Positions 49,666-61,125 are shown, counted from the first letter of the stretch. The stretch: DNA of 64,000 nucleotides from Ciona savignyi (GCA_000149265.1 CH003278.1:517551-581550), one strand, 5' to 3'. Program-made: numbers and translations. Notes: a model not told the origin generated them from the letters alone.

Positions 49666-51580
49666 TATCACAAAGACATCAATGTAGTACTAATAATTTA
49701 GTGTCCTGCATGTTAAGATATATCATTAATGCAATAGCATACTTTTCTTTTTTGGGGTAATAATATAATATCGATTTGGCTGTACAAAAGACATCACTTG
49801 CTATCAATTAGCTAGTGGTTGGTTTTGAAATTGAAACCTTCCAGCTAAAGGTTCAATGCGGTATCGTTAAGAATTAAGATAACCATCAGATATATGTCAC
49901 TTAAAGACCTGTCAAAAACACGAAGAAATACCGAAATTAGAAAAAGGGTGGTCTGGTTCATTGCTATAAGCGTGTCAAACCATAAGTGAAAAGATCCAAA
50001 CCAATCGATTGCATTTACGAAAATGCGACAACTCATATGATTTTGGTTCAAAATTCTGTATTCTAACTCTCCGCATTCACACTTCATCCTGACCTGAACC
50101 ACTATTATTATTAAGTATAAGGAACGGCTTAAATAAATGCGCTTGGTTTTAACTCAACCAGTACTTTTGAAATATAACAATTCAAGATTATACGAAGACA
50201 TAACCCTTGCTTTGCTCTTAATAATACTAATAATATTATAGTAATATTTAACAATATTTTAGTACAAAGTCTGTATGTTCCCAAAACAACAATACCTTAC
50301 TGCCACCCTATAGTATCTATGGGCTGACGTATACGCCTATGGTGGTTACTTTACAAAGCTGCACATTGTTCACAAGCCACGCAGCGCACGCCTCAACTTA
50401 CCAGAATGAATCGGAGCGCGCTTTGATTTCCTTCCTGGAAAGCGCCGTATTTCAACACGCTAACATATGCGGGTATATGGTACTGGGTTATACATACAGC
50501 CTATGGAGATATAAAATACCATAGTCCGACTGAACAAATGCACAACATAACAAAATCCAAGGTTTAGAAATTTTCGGGCTAGTAGCTATCAATACAGCAT
50601 TTACTCTACTTAATAACATAAAAAGTCGGTAAGAAGTAATGTATAGCCTACTGCATAACATATGTTAAATATAGATACGGTTAGAGACTGGTATATTTAA
50701 CGTAGGCCCGGAGTTAAGGCAGATTAGAGGAAATAAGCTAATTTATGTTTCCTTTCTTTAAATTATGTGTAGTTATGTAGACGATATTTCCTATACCCTG
50801 CACACATATATTCTGGGGAGAGGTAAACAAACAGGCTTTTTTAATATCCCACTTCTATTATAATTGGTTAATGATAGCAGTCATGACATTCTGCGCGATT
50901 GTTTTAGGGTAAACTGCAAAGTGAAAATGGTAAAATTGCTTTAACTCCTTGAACAGACACACTCCAATTAGTCATTAGTGTTAACGGACGGCTGTCAATT
51001 TGAGGGAAATCCGCTGAATAGCGCACAATCTTGCTATAGTTTTTATAAATTATTTTCACATTCCTGGGTACATTGTACGTCATTCCTGTCGTTTGGCGAC
51101 TTACTGGGAATATTTTGGCAACTGGTTTTTGGAAAAGCAATTCATATAATGACACAATAGGAGGATATTGTTCAAACAGGCATAATATTATTGGTATTTC
51201 CTCTTTAAAGCTATGGCCATCAGTTTACTTGACGGGTTACTGTTTAACTTTAAAACAAAATTAAGCTAGCTTCCTTTAAAATAGATAAACATTTCAACAA
51301 ACGTTAATGTATGTACACAAAAAATATGTTTTTATCGTGGATTTTTAGCAACACTATCCCGTGTCCCAACATTACCTTAACATCCAAATCTTACATTTAT
51401 TGGTAGGTTTTCCTCCCCTTAATAGCTCATCTAAATTTTTTTTTACTTGATATCTATACCGCCAACTTACCCGGTATGTTTGTGATTCCCCACATTCAGC
51501 AGTAAATTTAAAAATGTTCGTTAGTTATATTAGGTTGTGTCCTTGGGCTAGACACTTAATTCACATTGATCTGGGTTCCA
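49666..51580. other. Intergenic region upstream of the MARVEL gene
   Basis: Nothing coding was recognised. A short SINE-like head remnant lies near 49810-49865. Small open frames at 49845-50102, 50339-50524 and 50904-51264 overlap one another on both strands and have no domain signature. Confidence 0.4.
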
Positions 51581-51867
51581 TGACAACTGAACCCCTTACA
51601 ACTGAACCCTTACAACTGAACCCTTACAACTGAACCCTTTACAACTGAACCCCTACAATTAAGCCCCTTACAACTTAAATCCTTTTAACTGAACCCCTTA
51701 AAACTGAACCCCTTTACAACTGAACCCATTTCAATTAAACCTCTTTACAACTGAACCCCCTTTTCAGTTAAAAGCGTTCGGATAAAAGGGGTTCAGTTGT
51801 AAAGGGGTTCAGTTGTAGGGGCTCAGTTGTAAGGGGTTCAGTTGTAAGGGGTTCAGTTGACTGGTCA
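51581..51867. repeat. Minisatellite arranged as an inverted repeat
   Basis: The left arm (51581-51768) holds about twelve units of a 14-16 bp motif, CAACTGAACCCCTTA. The right arm (51785-51867) holds five units of its complement, GGGGTTCAGTTGTAA. The outer borders match as TGACAACTGAACCCC and, reverse complemented, TGACCAGTCAACTGAACCCC. The locus could fold into a long hairpin. It resembles a foldback-type element, but no transposon family was recognised. Confidence 0.85.
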
Positions 51868-51983
51868 CCATTGATCTGATTCAGTGTATTAGGGTGTTAT
51901 AAAAAAACTAAGAGAAGGTCAAAATCATATTGAATATAGCAACGAATACAGGAAACTGAGCCCAATGATTTGAAAATTTACAG

Positions 51984-52268
51984 TGGGAATACGATCCTTG
52001 CGTTTCCACGACTGTAAACGAACCTAACAGACAGCATACTAACGATATCAATGTTACTGATCGTCCCAACATTCATGCGTCTGATCGGTCTTACACTGTC
52101 CATGATAAGAAAATCACGTGGGTACTAAATTTAACGCAATACCCACCCTCTCCATACAAAATTATTAGTGAGGACGGCGAAGGTAAAACGATATGTATTA
52201 GAAGCATTTCCGACATTCACTTTCACGAAATAGACGACTTTGCTTGTACCTGTTCTACTGAACATTAA
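51984..52268 (+). CDS. Orphan coding exon, unknown protein
   Basis: After TTTACAG at 51977-51983 an open frame of 94 codons runs to TAA at 52266-52268, starting WEYDPCVSTTVNEPN and ending DDFACTCSTEH. It has no ATG near its start, so it would be a terminal exon of a plus-strand gene whose earlier exons I could not place. The composition is protein-like (few rare repeats, mixed charges, four cysteines). The C-terminal CxC recalls the end of IL-17-type cytokines, but the rest does not align convincingly. I do not recognise the family. It could also be a chance open frame or a retained fragment. Confidence 0.4.
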   Translation, partial: WEYDPCVSTTVNEPNRQHTNDINVTDRPNIHASDRSYTVHDKKITWVLNLTQYPPSPYKIISEDGEGKTICIRSISDIHFHEIDDFACTCSTEH

Positions 52269-53161
52269 ACAAACGGAACCACCAAAATGAAATTGAACTC
52301 TTTGTTCAAAATTTTAAAACCAAGTTTTCTAAATAAAACGTAACTCAAATCTTGACTTCATAAAGCTTTGAAAATCCAGGGTTTTCTGAAAAGAAAAATA
52401 ATTAGAAAACCGAGGAAAGCTGATGAGTTGTTAGTTTAAGTGGATTTAATTGAAAAAGTTCATGCAACAAAGCTTTTTGATGGCTGAACAAAATTATTCA
52501 AAATTCATATGACGCTTTTTATACCGAACTAAGTTTGAACCCCTAATGGGCTCATCACCAGAACGGTTCTAAATATATAAATTCTGTATATGAATCGGTT
52601 GCGTTAACCAATGAACTTTTCCAAATGAATCCAGCACAATGTTAATATAAAATTAAGTTGATTATAGTAAGTGTTAAATAATTTACTTTAAAAATCTTAT
52701 CCACTACCCAGATATCACGTAAATCGGCAGTTTACCGCGATTTCGGCAGCGCCTGATTCCCTTGTTGTCGAGTCCGCTTCACTTCGCAACCACTCGGGGC
52801 GGAATTTTCATTTTTTAGAATATTTAGGGTTACTCACTACATAGGTTGCTTACGTGCATTACAATAACACTACTCACTACACAGAATTTTAAAGTAAGCA
52901 CCCCCTGAAAAGTGGAGCCTGAGGTTTTAGTGATGTGGCTCTTTATCGTACCTTAGTGGATAAACCAAATAATAAGTAATACCGGCAGATGGCAGAATTT
53001 TGATACCAAAACTGCATGCCTGACCAAATATAGAAAAAAATTAAGCTTACTTACTTAAATAGCAACCAGAAAGCTACTTTAAATTACAAAAAACTGTTTT
53101 AAATAGACTAACATTTAAACAAAACCCAAATTGGCATCTTCCCAAGCCACATTTACTGACC

Positions 53162-56100
53162 TCAATATGGTTTATAAGTGTTCTGGCCCCCGCGGCCACC
53201 AGTTTTAGTCTTCCCACTTTGAGCCGAAGCTCCAGCTGCTCCAGCTGCCCCAGCTGCTCCTTGCATTTGGGTATCTGGAAGGGTAACAGGTGATTATTGG
53301 GTGAGTAGCTCAGCAGGTCTGTTAACCCAACAACCAGGAAAAATGCTTGCTAGATCCTAGATTCTTTCTGTAATCATTCAATGTACTTAACAAAACTTGA
53401 TTTAAAAAGTGGAATAATGGGTTACACATAACTACAGCTATGTATCGGCTATATAGACTACAGGAACTAAGTATATTTTTTCATTTTAGTATGGTCATGA
53501 ATTAAAAACCAGTAAAAACAACACAAGATACAAACAAAGATTGCATTAAAACACAGGTATTCATCTACATCGGTTGCGCAATGTTGGGTTGTTGATACCG
53601 TCGCACTGGCACTTAATATATTATACTAAAGGGGTCCAAACGTAGACATTAAGTGGACAGACCAAGGACGTAACCAGGGATCTGCCTAGTTCAACTACTG
53701 TACACAACCTTAACAGCACAGAACTGGACAAATGTGAAATAAATATATATAAAAGTCTCAACTTACCCCCATACCCGTATCCCCCACCATATCCCTGACC
53801 ACCGTAGCCACCATAGCTGTACTCGCTGTAGCCCCCGTATCCTCCATACCCTGATCCGTATCCACCATACCCCCCATAACCTCCATACCCTCCATAACCA
53901 CTGGGATCGAAATCATATCCTTGACCTAAAAAATGAAAAGTGAAAGTGGTTATGTGTGTAGAACGAAGTTAAACAAAACAATAATTGCAACTCTGGCACC
54001 AATAATGTGAACTAAAATTCTGCTTTAAATGATTATTATGGGTATAATCATGTAATAACAATAAAAATATTGCAACATGATAGACTTCTGCAACCCTAAC
54101 AAAAGGTTTAAGTGGTATGTTGTGTCTTACATAGTTTGATACAGGCTAGAGATTACTTGAGTTATCCTAGCTTATAGGTATATGATAGCCCTTGTTACCT
54201 CCACCACCATATGCAGGGTTCCATGTATTCCACTGCATGTTGTAACCTCCTCTTTGCCCGTATCCCTGTTGACCTAGAATTAAATATTGACAATGGGTTA
54301 ACACAGCGTTTCTCAACCTTTTTTGGTCGTGGACTATTTCCTTACCAGCGAAAGTCTTTGCGGACTTAAAGTGCATTAATTTTCAATTAGCGTAAATCAA
54401 AAGTGTAGCTTAACTGGACTATGTGCATACGATACACTACAGAACACTACAAAACTTTAACAAAATTACCTTGAGTTACATTGTCTCGTTGATAAAAACA
54501 TAAACAAATAAAAGTTTTGCAAATTGTTGATGTGCTTGCGGACTCATTTGAGACCGCGAACTCGGGTTGGGAAACACTGGGTTAGCACTTTTGGCACTTA
54601 CTTAAGCAAACAGGGTTTACCACTTATATTGGCAGTTTAAAAAAGTTTAGGATAAACTTGCAAAATCGAAGGGAACGAACAACATTAAAGAACCACTTTG
54701 AGAAGACAGATTTCATAACTAAAGGTTCCATTTCCATCCACTTTACATATCATGTTAATTTGTTAGCAAACACGGAATCGAAACTAAATGCAACAAACCT
54801 CTGTTTTGTTTTCTTGGGTCTCCGTCTTTGCATTCACACTGTGATAAAACAGGTATAAATTATAGTGTAATTATAGGGCCTGTTACCCTCTTTTTACAAA
54901 AAAAACTGTAATTTATTATTATTGCTAATAAGTTCTTTATTAAATTAGTTTACAAATTGGAAGCACTACTTACCAAGCAACCCAAAACTATTTTTAAAAT
55001 CAAGGTGAATTAATTAAATTCAAATTATTTTTGTGGTCATTCAGTAAATATGCAGCGACCACAAGGAATATCAGGTTTGTAAGGTGGGCAGTTTTATGCC
55101 AAATATGGTATCGTTGATTGAAATGGCACTGTAATACTTGCATACCTTAAAAACAACAGCCTGAATTCAACAAAAGCAAAAAAATCTTGAATATTTAAAG
55201 TTGATCATTTTTCTTAGAAATTGACGGCCCTTTAGTGTGTAGTATCATAACAACTATTAAGAGTTGCTACCCTAATTTGTTGCACCTACCTGCCGCCCAT
55301 CTATGGTTTGGTACCGATTGTTTTCAATGATGTCATGAATGATGCCGTCTTTGCAAAAAGTGATGAAACAAAAGCCCCGGTTATTCCCTGTGTTACGGTC
55401 CATGGGTCTCTCAATTGAATCCACCTGTGAAGTAAGGCTCACCATGAATACGGGTAATATAGAAATGTTAATCTACATAGGAAAAACTATACCAAGATAG
55501 ATGGAAGATTAACATTCAAAATTGCACACCCATTACCTTTCCGAATTTTTCAAAGTGTTCAATTATAGTTTCCTTGGTGGTATCTGGGTTTAAACCACCG
55601 ACAAAAAGTTTGGAGTCTTTGCGAAGTGCCTTGGCTCGCTTTGGGTCAATATTCCGGCCATCCAGTGGGTGTGTTTTGCGCTCTAATACCTAGTGGATGT
55701 TGTAGATCATTCAACAAAAAAAATTTGCAATTTTTTTAATAAAGAGAAAAATATATAAAAATAATAGAGGCAGTCCCAAGAGTCCATTGTAATCTGATAA
55801 TCGTCAAATTAGCTTGTACAAGCACAGTTAGGTTACATTTACAGAAGCTTTTGCAGTATGTTAAATAAGATGGAGACATTGGTACAGTTTTTGTACATAA
55901 ATTCATACATTAAGCTTTTTAATACCATCTGTTAAGTGCTTTATCCAAAGACACAACCAACTAGCAAACATTGGGTTTTAATTTCTCAACTTTAAGCCCA
56001 TGGTCAAAATTCTATGAATATTGAATAAGCTAATCTGCCGAACCAGTTGTACATGCAGTTGTAATTAGAATAGGATAGGATAGGATAGGATATTCATCTT

Positions 56101-57687
56101 TATCCCCGTGAAAACAAGTGGGTTAACACACGGGCAATCGTCAGATCACCTCGCGCCCATCGTCGGGTTACCGGAGCTATTCCAGTGTGTTGTATATGAT
56201 AGACACGTTCCTACAATTTGGTAGAATCCGCTGGGTTCAGGCAATGTCCGTAAAGTGCCTTGCCCAAGGACACAACCGATTAGCTAGCGACCAGTTTCGC
56301 ACCTGCAACCTTTTAATTGAAAGTCGTCGCACTCAACCGTTAGATCAACGGGCCGGACTAATATAATTGTAATAGATTTTTTTGTAATTTGTATGCTCCA
56401 ATGAAATCACAGCCGGAATCTTGAGAAAAAATCTCTCTATGGGCAGGTATGTTAAAAAACTATGATATAAAATGAAGACAAGTATGGCACACCTTCTGCA
56501 CGGCTTCTGCATCTGCGAAGAGGACAAATCCAAATCCTCGCGAACGATTTGTTTCCGCATCACGTTTTATCATGCAATCCCTGACCGTCCCAAACTCTTC
56601 GAAATAGTTCTTTAGTTTTTCTGTGATGCACATAATAATAATCATAATATTGTACATTACGCAGCACTAGACTAGCCAAAGATAAGTGACAAGTTAATAT
56701 AATATAAAGGTATTAGCTAGTGAAATGTATTATATTACTTTTATCTTTATACTGCAAATGGATAGGATACTTACTACTTTATTTCCCAGTGGGTAAAAAT
56801 TAAACTTTGATAGAGTAAAACAAAGTATTATGTAAAAGAAATCTTCTCTGTACAAAAAAAAGGGAAATGAGGCAAAGCAGTAGTAAGCATTGTTCAATTT
56901 TGTAATGGAATTGTATCTTTAACTATAGAACCCTACATTAACAAATAAAAATACTTACCTTCATTTGTATCCCATGATAGACCACCAACGAACATTTTCC
57001 TAAAAATGTTAGATTTTAAATCTACGACAGTTGGTTAGATGGTCACAGTATAGGTAAGTTAGATGACTGGTAGCGGCATTAGCCAGGTATTAAATTATGT
57101 ACAATACAGGATAGGATATTCATGTTTATCCCCGTGGAGGGGAAAACCAAGGGGGTTAACACACGGGCGTTCGTCAGATCACCTAGCGCCCACCGTCGGG
57201 TTACCGGAGCTGTTGCAGTGTGTTGTAGATGATAGACACCAACCGGCCGGACGTTAAATAAAGACAACACATTTACATCTAACAGGTTGAATTAAAACAA
57301 TAAATATGTCTTGTGATTTAGAATCAAGCAAGCACAATGTACTCAGTAACCGACTGTATTGGAATCCAGGTTTCCTTCTTTCCTACTATGGCGTTAGGCC
57401 TATCCCATATAGCCGTTAAATCATAAGTCCACAATGTCTTGGGTGCCTCTAAGGCTCTAAATACTACAGGACCGCTTGGACCGTTTGAATCGCTTGGATC
57501 ACTTAGATTGCTATGGAAAGTAACCCTAACCCTGTCCCAATCCAAGAGGTCCTGTAGTATTTAGAGGTACCGCAATGGCTTACCCCTCATCGCTTGATGT
57601 TTGTTTGATAAGACTTCCATCCAGCACGCTTTCAGAATCATTGGAATGGTGACCATCATGTTGCATTTCACTGTTGTTATCAGACAT
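53162..57687 (-). CDS. hnRNP D/AB-type RNA-binding protein (two RRMs, Gly/Tyr-rich tail; 9 exons)
   Basis: Exons, minus order: 57584-57687, 56959-56999, 56493-56620, 55537-55689, 55290-55424, 54799-54838, 54199-54273, 53767-53925, 53162-53274 (TGA). Phases agree, giving 315 residues. After an acidic, Ser-rich start, RRM1 (about 36-112) has RNP2-like MFVGGL and RNP1 [11 protein letters not shown]2 (about 118-197) has LFVGGL and RGFCFITF, ending [14 protein letters not shown]. The tail is built of [10 protein letters not shown] repeats, an Ala/Gly stretch and a final QNTYKPY. Human hnRNP D, DL and AB end in a similar YKPY motif, which supports this subfamily. Such proteins bind AU-rich or G-rich RNA and act in splicing, mRNA stability and transport; that role is known for the family and inferred here. 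Confidence 0.93.
56070..56361 (-). mobile_element. SINE, near full length, in an hnRNP intron
   Basis: The (GGATA)n tail, the CGGGCAATCGTCAGATCACC body and the tRNA-like head are all present, with a small gap after CCCCGTGAA. It lies between exons 3 and 4 of the hnRNP gene, in the gene's orientation. Similarity to the 8.1 and 13.5 kb copies indicates recent activity. Confidence 0.85.
57104..57256 (-). mobile_element. SINE with central deletion, in hnRNP intron 1
   Basis: The tail and distal body (GGGGGTTAACACACGGGCGT, GGGTTACCGGAGCTGTTGCA) are well preserved, then the copy jumps from GATGATAGACACC straight to the outer head end CGGCCGGACG. The middle and most of the tRNA-like head are missing. 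Confidence 0.75.
57455..57566. repeat. Perfect 19-bp inverted repeat in hnRNP intron 1
   Basis: CTCTAAATACTACAGGACC at 57455-57473 is matched by its exact complement at 57548-57566, separated by 74 bases. The second arm lies just 17 bases from the exon 1 donor, so the transcript could form a stem-loop close to that splice site. Confidence 0.85.
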
Positions 57688-57805
57688 ATTTACTATATTT
57701 ATATCTATCTCTACTTAAACATTCAAAATTAACCGAAAATGACAAAGGGTTAGGATCTTATTAAAGATAAAATGGTTAACTTGTCGCTAGATTCGGTCCC
57801 TTCAA

Positions 57806-58015
57806 GGGGAAAACTAAAAGGAGGGATAGCGGGAAGGAGGGAAACTGCACACTAAAATAAAGATTAGGAAATTAGAGTTAGTTTTAAACACGGGGTTAGA
57901 GTTGGGGTTAGTTTTGGTGTTGAGATTAGTGTTTAGAAAAGGGCTAAAATTAATTTCGATAGTTTTGGTGAGCAGTTTCCCTCCTTCCCGTTTTTCCTCT
58001 CTTTAGCGTTGCCCC
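57806..58015. mobile_element. MITE, copy 1 (about 210 bp)
   Basis: The left end GGGGAAAACTAAAAGGAGGG and the reverse-complemented right end GGGGCAACGCTAAAGAGAGG are terminal inverted repeats. They continue inward (GGGAAGGAGGGAAACTGC on both sides) for about 45 bp in total. The interior has GGTTAG-type repeats and no open frame. Target duplications could not be fixed. It lies just upstream of the hnRNP start codon. Confidence 0.75.
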
Positions 58016-58329
58016 CGTCCACAATTTCTATGGTACTCTTAAAAAAGAAACCGACAATGTTGGCTAATAGATCGTGACCATCGTAAATTTCGAAAACTTT
58101 TATTTATCCCTCTATGTGGGAAACAAAGTTGGGATGTCACACCACTATTTGTCAAATTAACCCATGTCTATAATCAGAATATGCTTTAAATTGTGTTGAA
58201 TACGATAGACTTATTTCTATAACTTTGGTTCAAATAATTTACCCACTAGGTTTAAACAACACCCCATGGTTGGTTGCGGTACTAAATCCAAAAACACGTT
58301 TGCGTGTATGGACAGAAGTGGTTTAGCCA

Positions 58330-58370
58330 GAGATATATAAACAAGAGAGAGATTGGCAATGACGTCATAT
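58330..58370 (+). promoter_or_regulatory. TATA plus CRE-like block, left arm of an inverted repeat
   Basis: This 41-bp block is identical to the complement of 61085-61125. It contains TATATAAA at 58334-58341, a GAGAGAGA tract and the palindrome TGACGTCA at 58360-58367, the consensus cAMP-response/ATF site. Weaker similarity continues for about 65 bp beyond. Promoter function is an inference from these motifs. Confidence 0.5.
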
Positions 58371-58656
58371 TTGTTTGTTACGAGTTGTGAAGTTGAAATA
58401 TCGTCACGGTTGAATAATTAAGGTACCGGTACCGTATTTTGTTTAGATTATGGTTGTCTTTTGCCAGTTATCCGATGTTTTATTTTGTTCAGTATGTTTA
58501 AATAAATTGTAGAACGTTTTTTTATACGTTGGTATGCATACGCTTTTTATTTAAGCGGCGCAAGCAACTGAGATCGGCGCTATTTAGGAATAAAGTAGTA
58601 TTTATTTAGATACCTGTAGCGGTAGTAGGTTGTTGCTACCGCTGGTAGTATAGGTT

Positions 58657-58863
58657 TGGGGGGGGGGTTAAAGCGGGAAGGAGGAAAACAGCACACTTAA
58701 ATTAGAATTATGACATACGATAAAGTTAGTTCTAGGTTTGAGCATAGAATACTAACTTCTGTAAGTTAGCATTCTATGGATTGAGATTAGTGTTTAGGTA
58801 AGGGTTTAGTTTTCATAGTTTTAGTGGGCGGTTTCCCTTTTTCCCTCCTTTTAGTTTTGCCCA
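58657..58863. mobile_element. MITE, copy 2
   Basis: It shares AGCGGGAAGGAGGAAAACAG, GATTAGTGTTTAGG and the right end (reverse complemented) GGGCAAAACTAAAAGGAGGG with the copy 700 bp away. The left terminus is blurred by a run of ten or more G. The two copies differ at many positions, so they inserted separately rather than by recent local duplication. Confidence 0.7.
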
Positions 58864-59051
58864 TACGTTGGTACTAGCAGCTTTGGTCCGCAATACGCAT
58901 GGTAATTCTTACTGCTAATTGGATAGTCCACTATATTCAGAATACTGAATAGCCTAGTTCAAATGTAAAACGATTTAAAGTGAACTTGATACTAGGGGAA
59001 ATTTTAAGATTTTTACACTGAATCTTTTTGCAAAACAAGAAAACAATTGCC

Positions 59052-59321
59052 ACAACAATGTCTTAAAAAAGGTATCCCAAGATCCAAAATGAAAAAATTG
59101 GGAGGATAATATTGCCATGGTTCTTCACAAAGGAAATGCATGAACTTGTGAAAGATACTAAAACGGAAGATATTATTTTAAATCCGCCTAGTAATAGAAA
59201 ATGTATAAAACCAGAAGCTATTCCCCTTTTAAATCTTCCTCATCGAACTGGTGATAGGCCCATTAAAACTGAAGAGAGTCGTTTTGCTTACCTAATCACT
59301 ACTGCGTGCCACAAGTAGCAG
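59052..59321 (+). CDS. Candidate terminal exon, unknown protein
   Basis: An open frame runs from about 59052 to TAG at 59319-59321, with the core LPWFFTKEMHELVKDTKTED and the end ESRFAYLITTACHK. The peptide is charged, proline-containing and protein-like, which is why I list it, but the upstream splice site is weak and no partner exon was found. It lies downstream of the left TATA/CRE block on the same strand. The family was not recognised. Confidence 0.3.
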
Positions 59322-59323
59322 TG

Positions 59324-59394
59324 ATTGAGGTAGCCTTTCTGGGTCTAGAGCTGCAAAAATGAGGTAGCTTTTCTGGGTCTAGAGCTGCAAAAAA
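59324..59394. repeat. Tandem duplication, about 33-bp unit, two copies
   Basis: GAGGTAGCCTTTCTGGGTCT followed by AGAGCTGCAAAAAT is repeated at once as GAGGTAGCTTTTCTGGGTCT plus AGAGCTGCAAAAAA. It lies immediately after the stop codon of the candidate exon at 59052-59321. Confidence 0.8.
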
Positions 59395-60424
59395 CGGGGG
59401 AACCTAGACGACATGGCAGCACCTTGAGTTTCCTTTAATGAGAAACATGGTGTCTAGGCTTTAAACTAAGACTGCCCTAGAAGATTCCATTACATTCAAG
59501 ACACAATACAGGATACGGCTGCAAAACGTTTTTTATATATTTTCATGTTATTGTTTAAATGCTAAAAAATCACAAAACTGAGAATGTAATTTTCATAATC
59601 CAATTAACTAGCCTTACCATACTGACCAGAAGTATAGTAACTAAACTATGTGTCAAATGTTTGTACCAATATGAACCATATTATAATTCTAAATTTAATT
59701 TAAGAAGTAAAAACTGTTCGTTTACTTTCGGTCATTAAAACTGTATGTTTAATTGTTTACTTACTATTATCATTCTCAATTGCACTTTTATTTATAAATA
59801 AAAACAAAGAGATGCATCTTCATATGTTTGCCTTATTTATTGACAGCATATGTTACAAAGTACAAGTATATGTAATAAATAAATGGCAATTAAAACAATA
59901 AATTCAACAGAAATAACAAAGTTTATGAAGTTCACCTTTGTTGTTGAGACTTCATTTAATTTTTTTAAATGACTACAGGTCTACAGCATCTGATCTTAAA
60001 ATAATACTTAATAATCTTTACATTTTCTTCTCAAACCTCTGAATCACTAGAAATTGTAGAATGAATTGTAAAGTATACACATGACCTAAAGCGGATCGTG
60101 CCACATTGTTAATATTTATTTATGTTAGTTTCTATACATAAGTTTCTGAAGGATGCCTCAGTAATTTTAATTACTTCTAATAAACAATAGGTTATCCCAA
60201 ACAAAGCATCAGATCCCTCAATATAATTTCGTTCGAAAACTATGCCTTTGCTTGAATCATTACTGCTTAATAAAATACAAATCAATTATGGCTGGACAAC
60301 ATTTGAAGCACCATTTTTTGCAATTGTCTTAAAATAAACCCACCTTCTAAAAAAAAATCTTTATCCCAAATATTTTTTCATACCATAGCCTACATGATAT
60401 ATTTGTTTGGTTGGTTATTTTATA

Positions 60425-60620
60425 CTTAGCATATTGGCTGTGAGCAGAAAGGCAGTGGGGTCGAAATCAGCTGCTAGCTACCGGTAGTTAATTTGTAGCC
60501 TTGGGCAAGGAGGAACTTAGCAGACATTGCCTGAACCCTGTGGTTTAATTGATTTAAACAAAACAATTACCAATATATCGATCACATTCAACACACTGCA
60601 ATTAGCTCTGGTAACCTGTA
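60425..60620 (+). mobile_element. Degenerate SINE copy
   Basis: The landmarks GTAGCCTTGGGCAAGGAGGA, GCAGACATTGCCTGAACCCT and AACACACTGCAATTAGCTCT are in the right order, but spacing is altered and the tail is absent. Confidence 0.65.
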
Positions 60621-60756
60621 CTTTTTTATTGCTGGTAAATATATTGGTTATACATTAAATATCTAACTTTGCGTAACAATATGATATAAAATTGATTAGC
60701 ATTTGATAAACTGGAATAAATATCCTTTGAAGATGTAACACTTAACTGCCTGGTGT

Positions 60757-60915
60757 ATATAGTTTTCCAATGTTGCAGGCGGCTGCTGCAATGATAGCTG
60801 TTAATTCCGTATCTGATATTGGCTGTGAAAGTGGTGTAGATTCGTAGATTTTTTCACATTCGTAACGTTGGAAACAGATGATGGAAATGTTCTTTTCGTC
60901 AAGTTGTATTTCTAA
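60757..60915 (-). CDS. Candidate terminal exon, unknown protein
   Basis: After ATTATTTTAG an open frame reads IQLDEKNISIICFQRYECEK, then IYESTPLSQPISDTELTAII, and ends AAAACNIGKLYTPGS before TAA. The amino-acid pattern looks like a small folded protein. It has no ATG and would need an upstream exon in phase 1. The TATA/CRE block and its 21-codon frame at 61034-61125 end in phase 0, so they do not join it cleanly. The family was not recognised. Confidence 0.35.
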
Positions 60916-61084
60916 AATAATAAAAAGTTTCCCGTCAGATTAGTTCACTAAGAAATCCATACTGTTACACTTCCTAAAAGCCTTTTAAAAATGATAAAAG
61001 CTACAATGACAGATACAGTGTTTTGATTCTTACCTTAATCACAAGCGTGACGAGTTTGATTTTTCTTTTCGAGTTAAACAATGA

Positions 61085-61125
61085 ATATGACGTCATTGCC
61101 AATCTCTCTCTTGTTTATATATCTC
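61085..61125 (-). promoter_or_regulatory. TATA plus CRE-like block, right arm of an inverted repeat
   Basis: On the minus strand this reads exactly as the block at 58330-58370: TATATAAA, GAGAGAGA, TGACGTCA. An ATG overlaps the palindrome and opens a frame of 21 codons up to a GTAAGA donor (ending at about 61034), so the block may be a core promoter plus first exon. Which downstream frame it would join is unclear. Confidence 0.45.

Noticed and set aside
51581-51867. CRISPR-like array
   Set aside because: The repeats are adjacent without spacers, vary in length, and invert halfway. This is a minisatellite in an animal genome.
51984-52268. Calling the orphan exon an IL-17-type cytokine
   Set aside because: Only the terminal CxC resembles the family. 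The upstream cysteine pattern and the spacing of the WxY and RYP landmarks do not fit convincingly.
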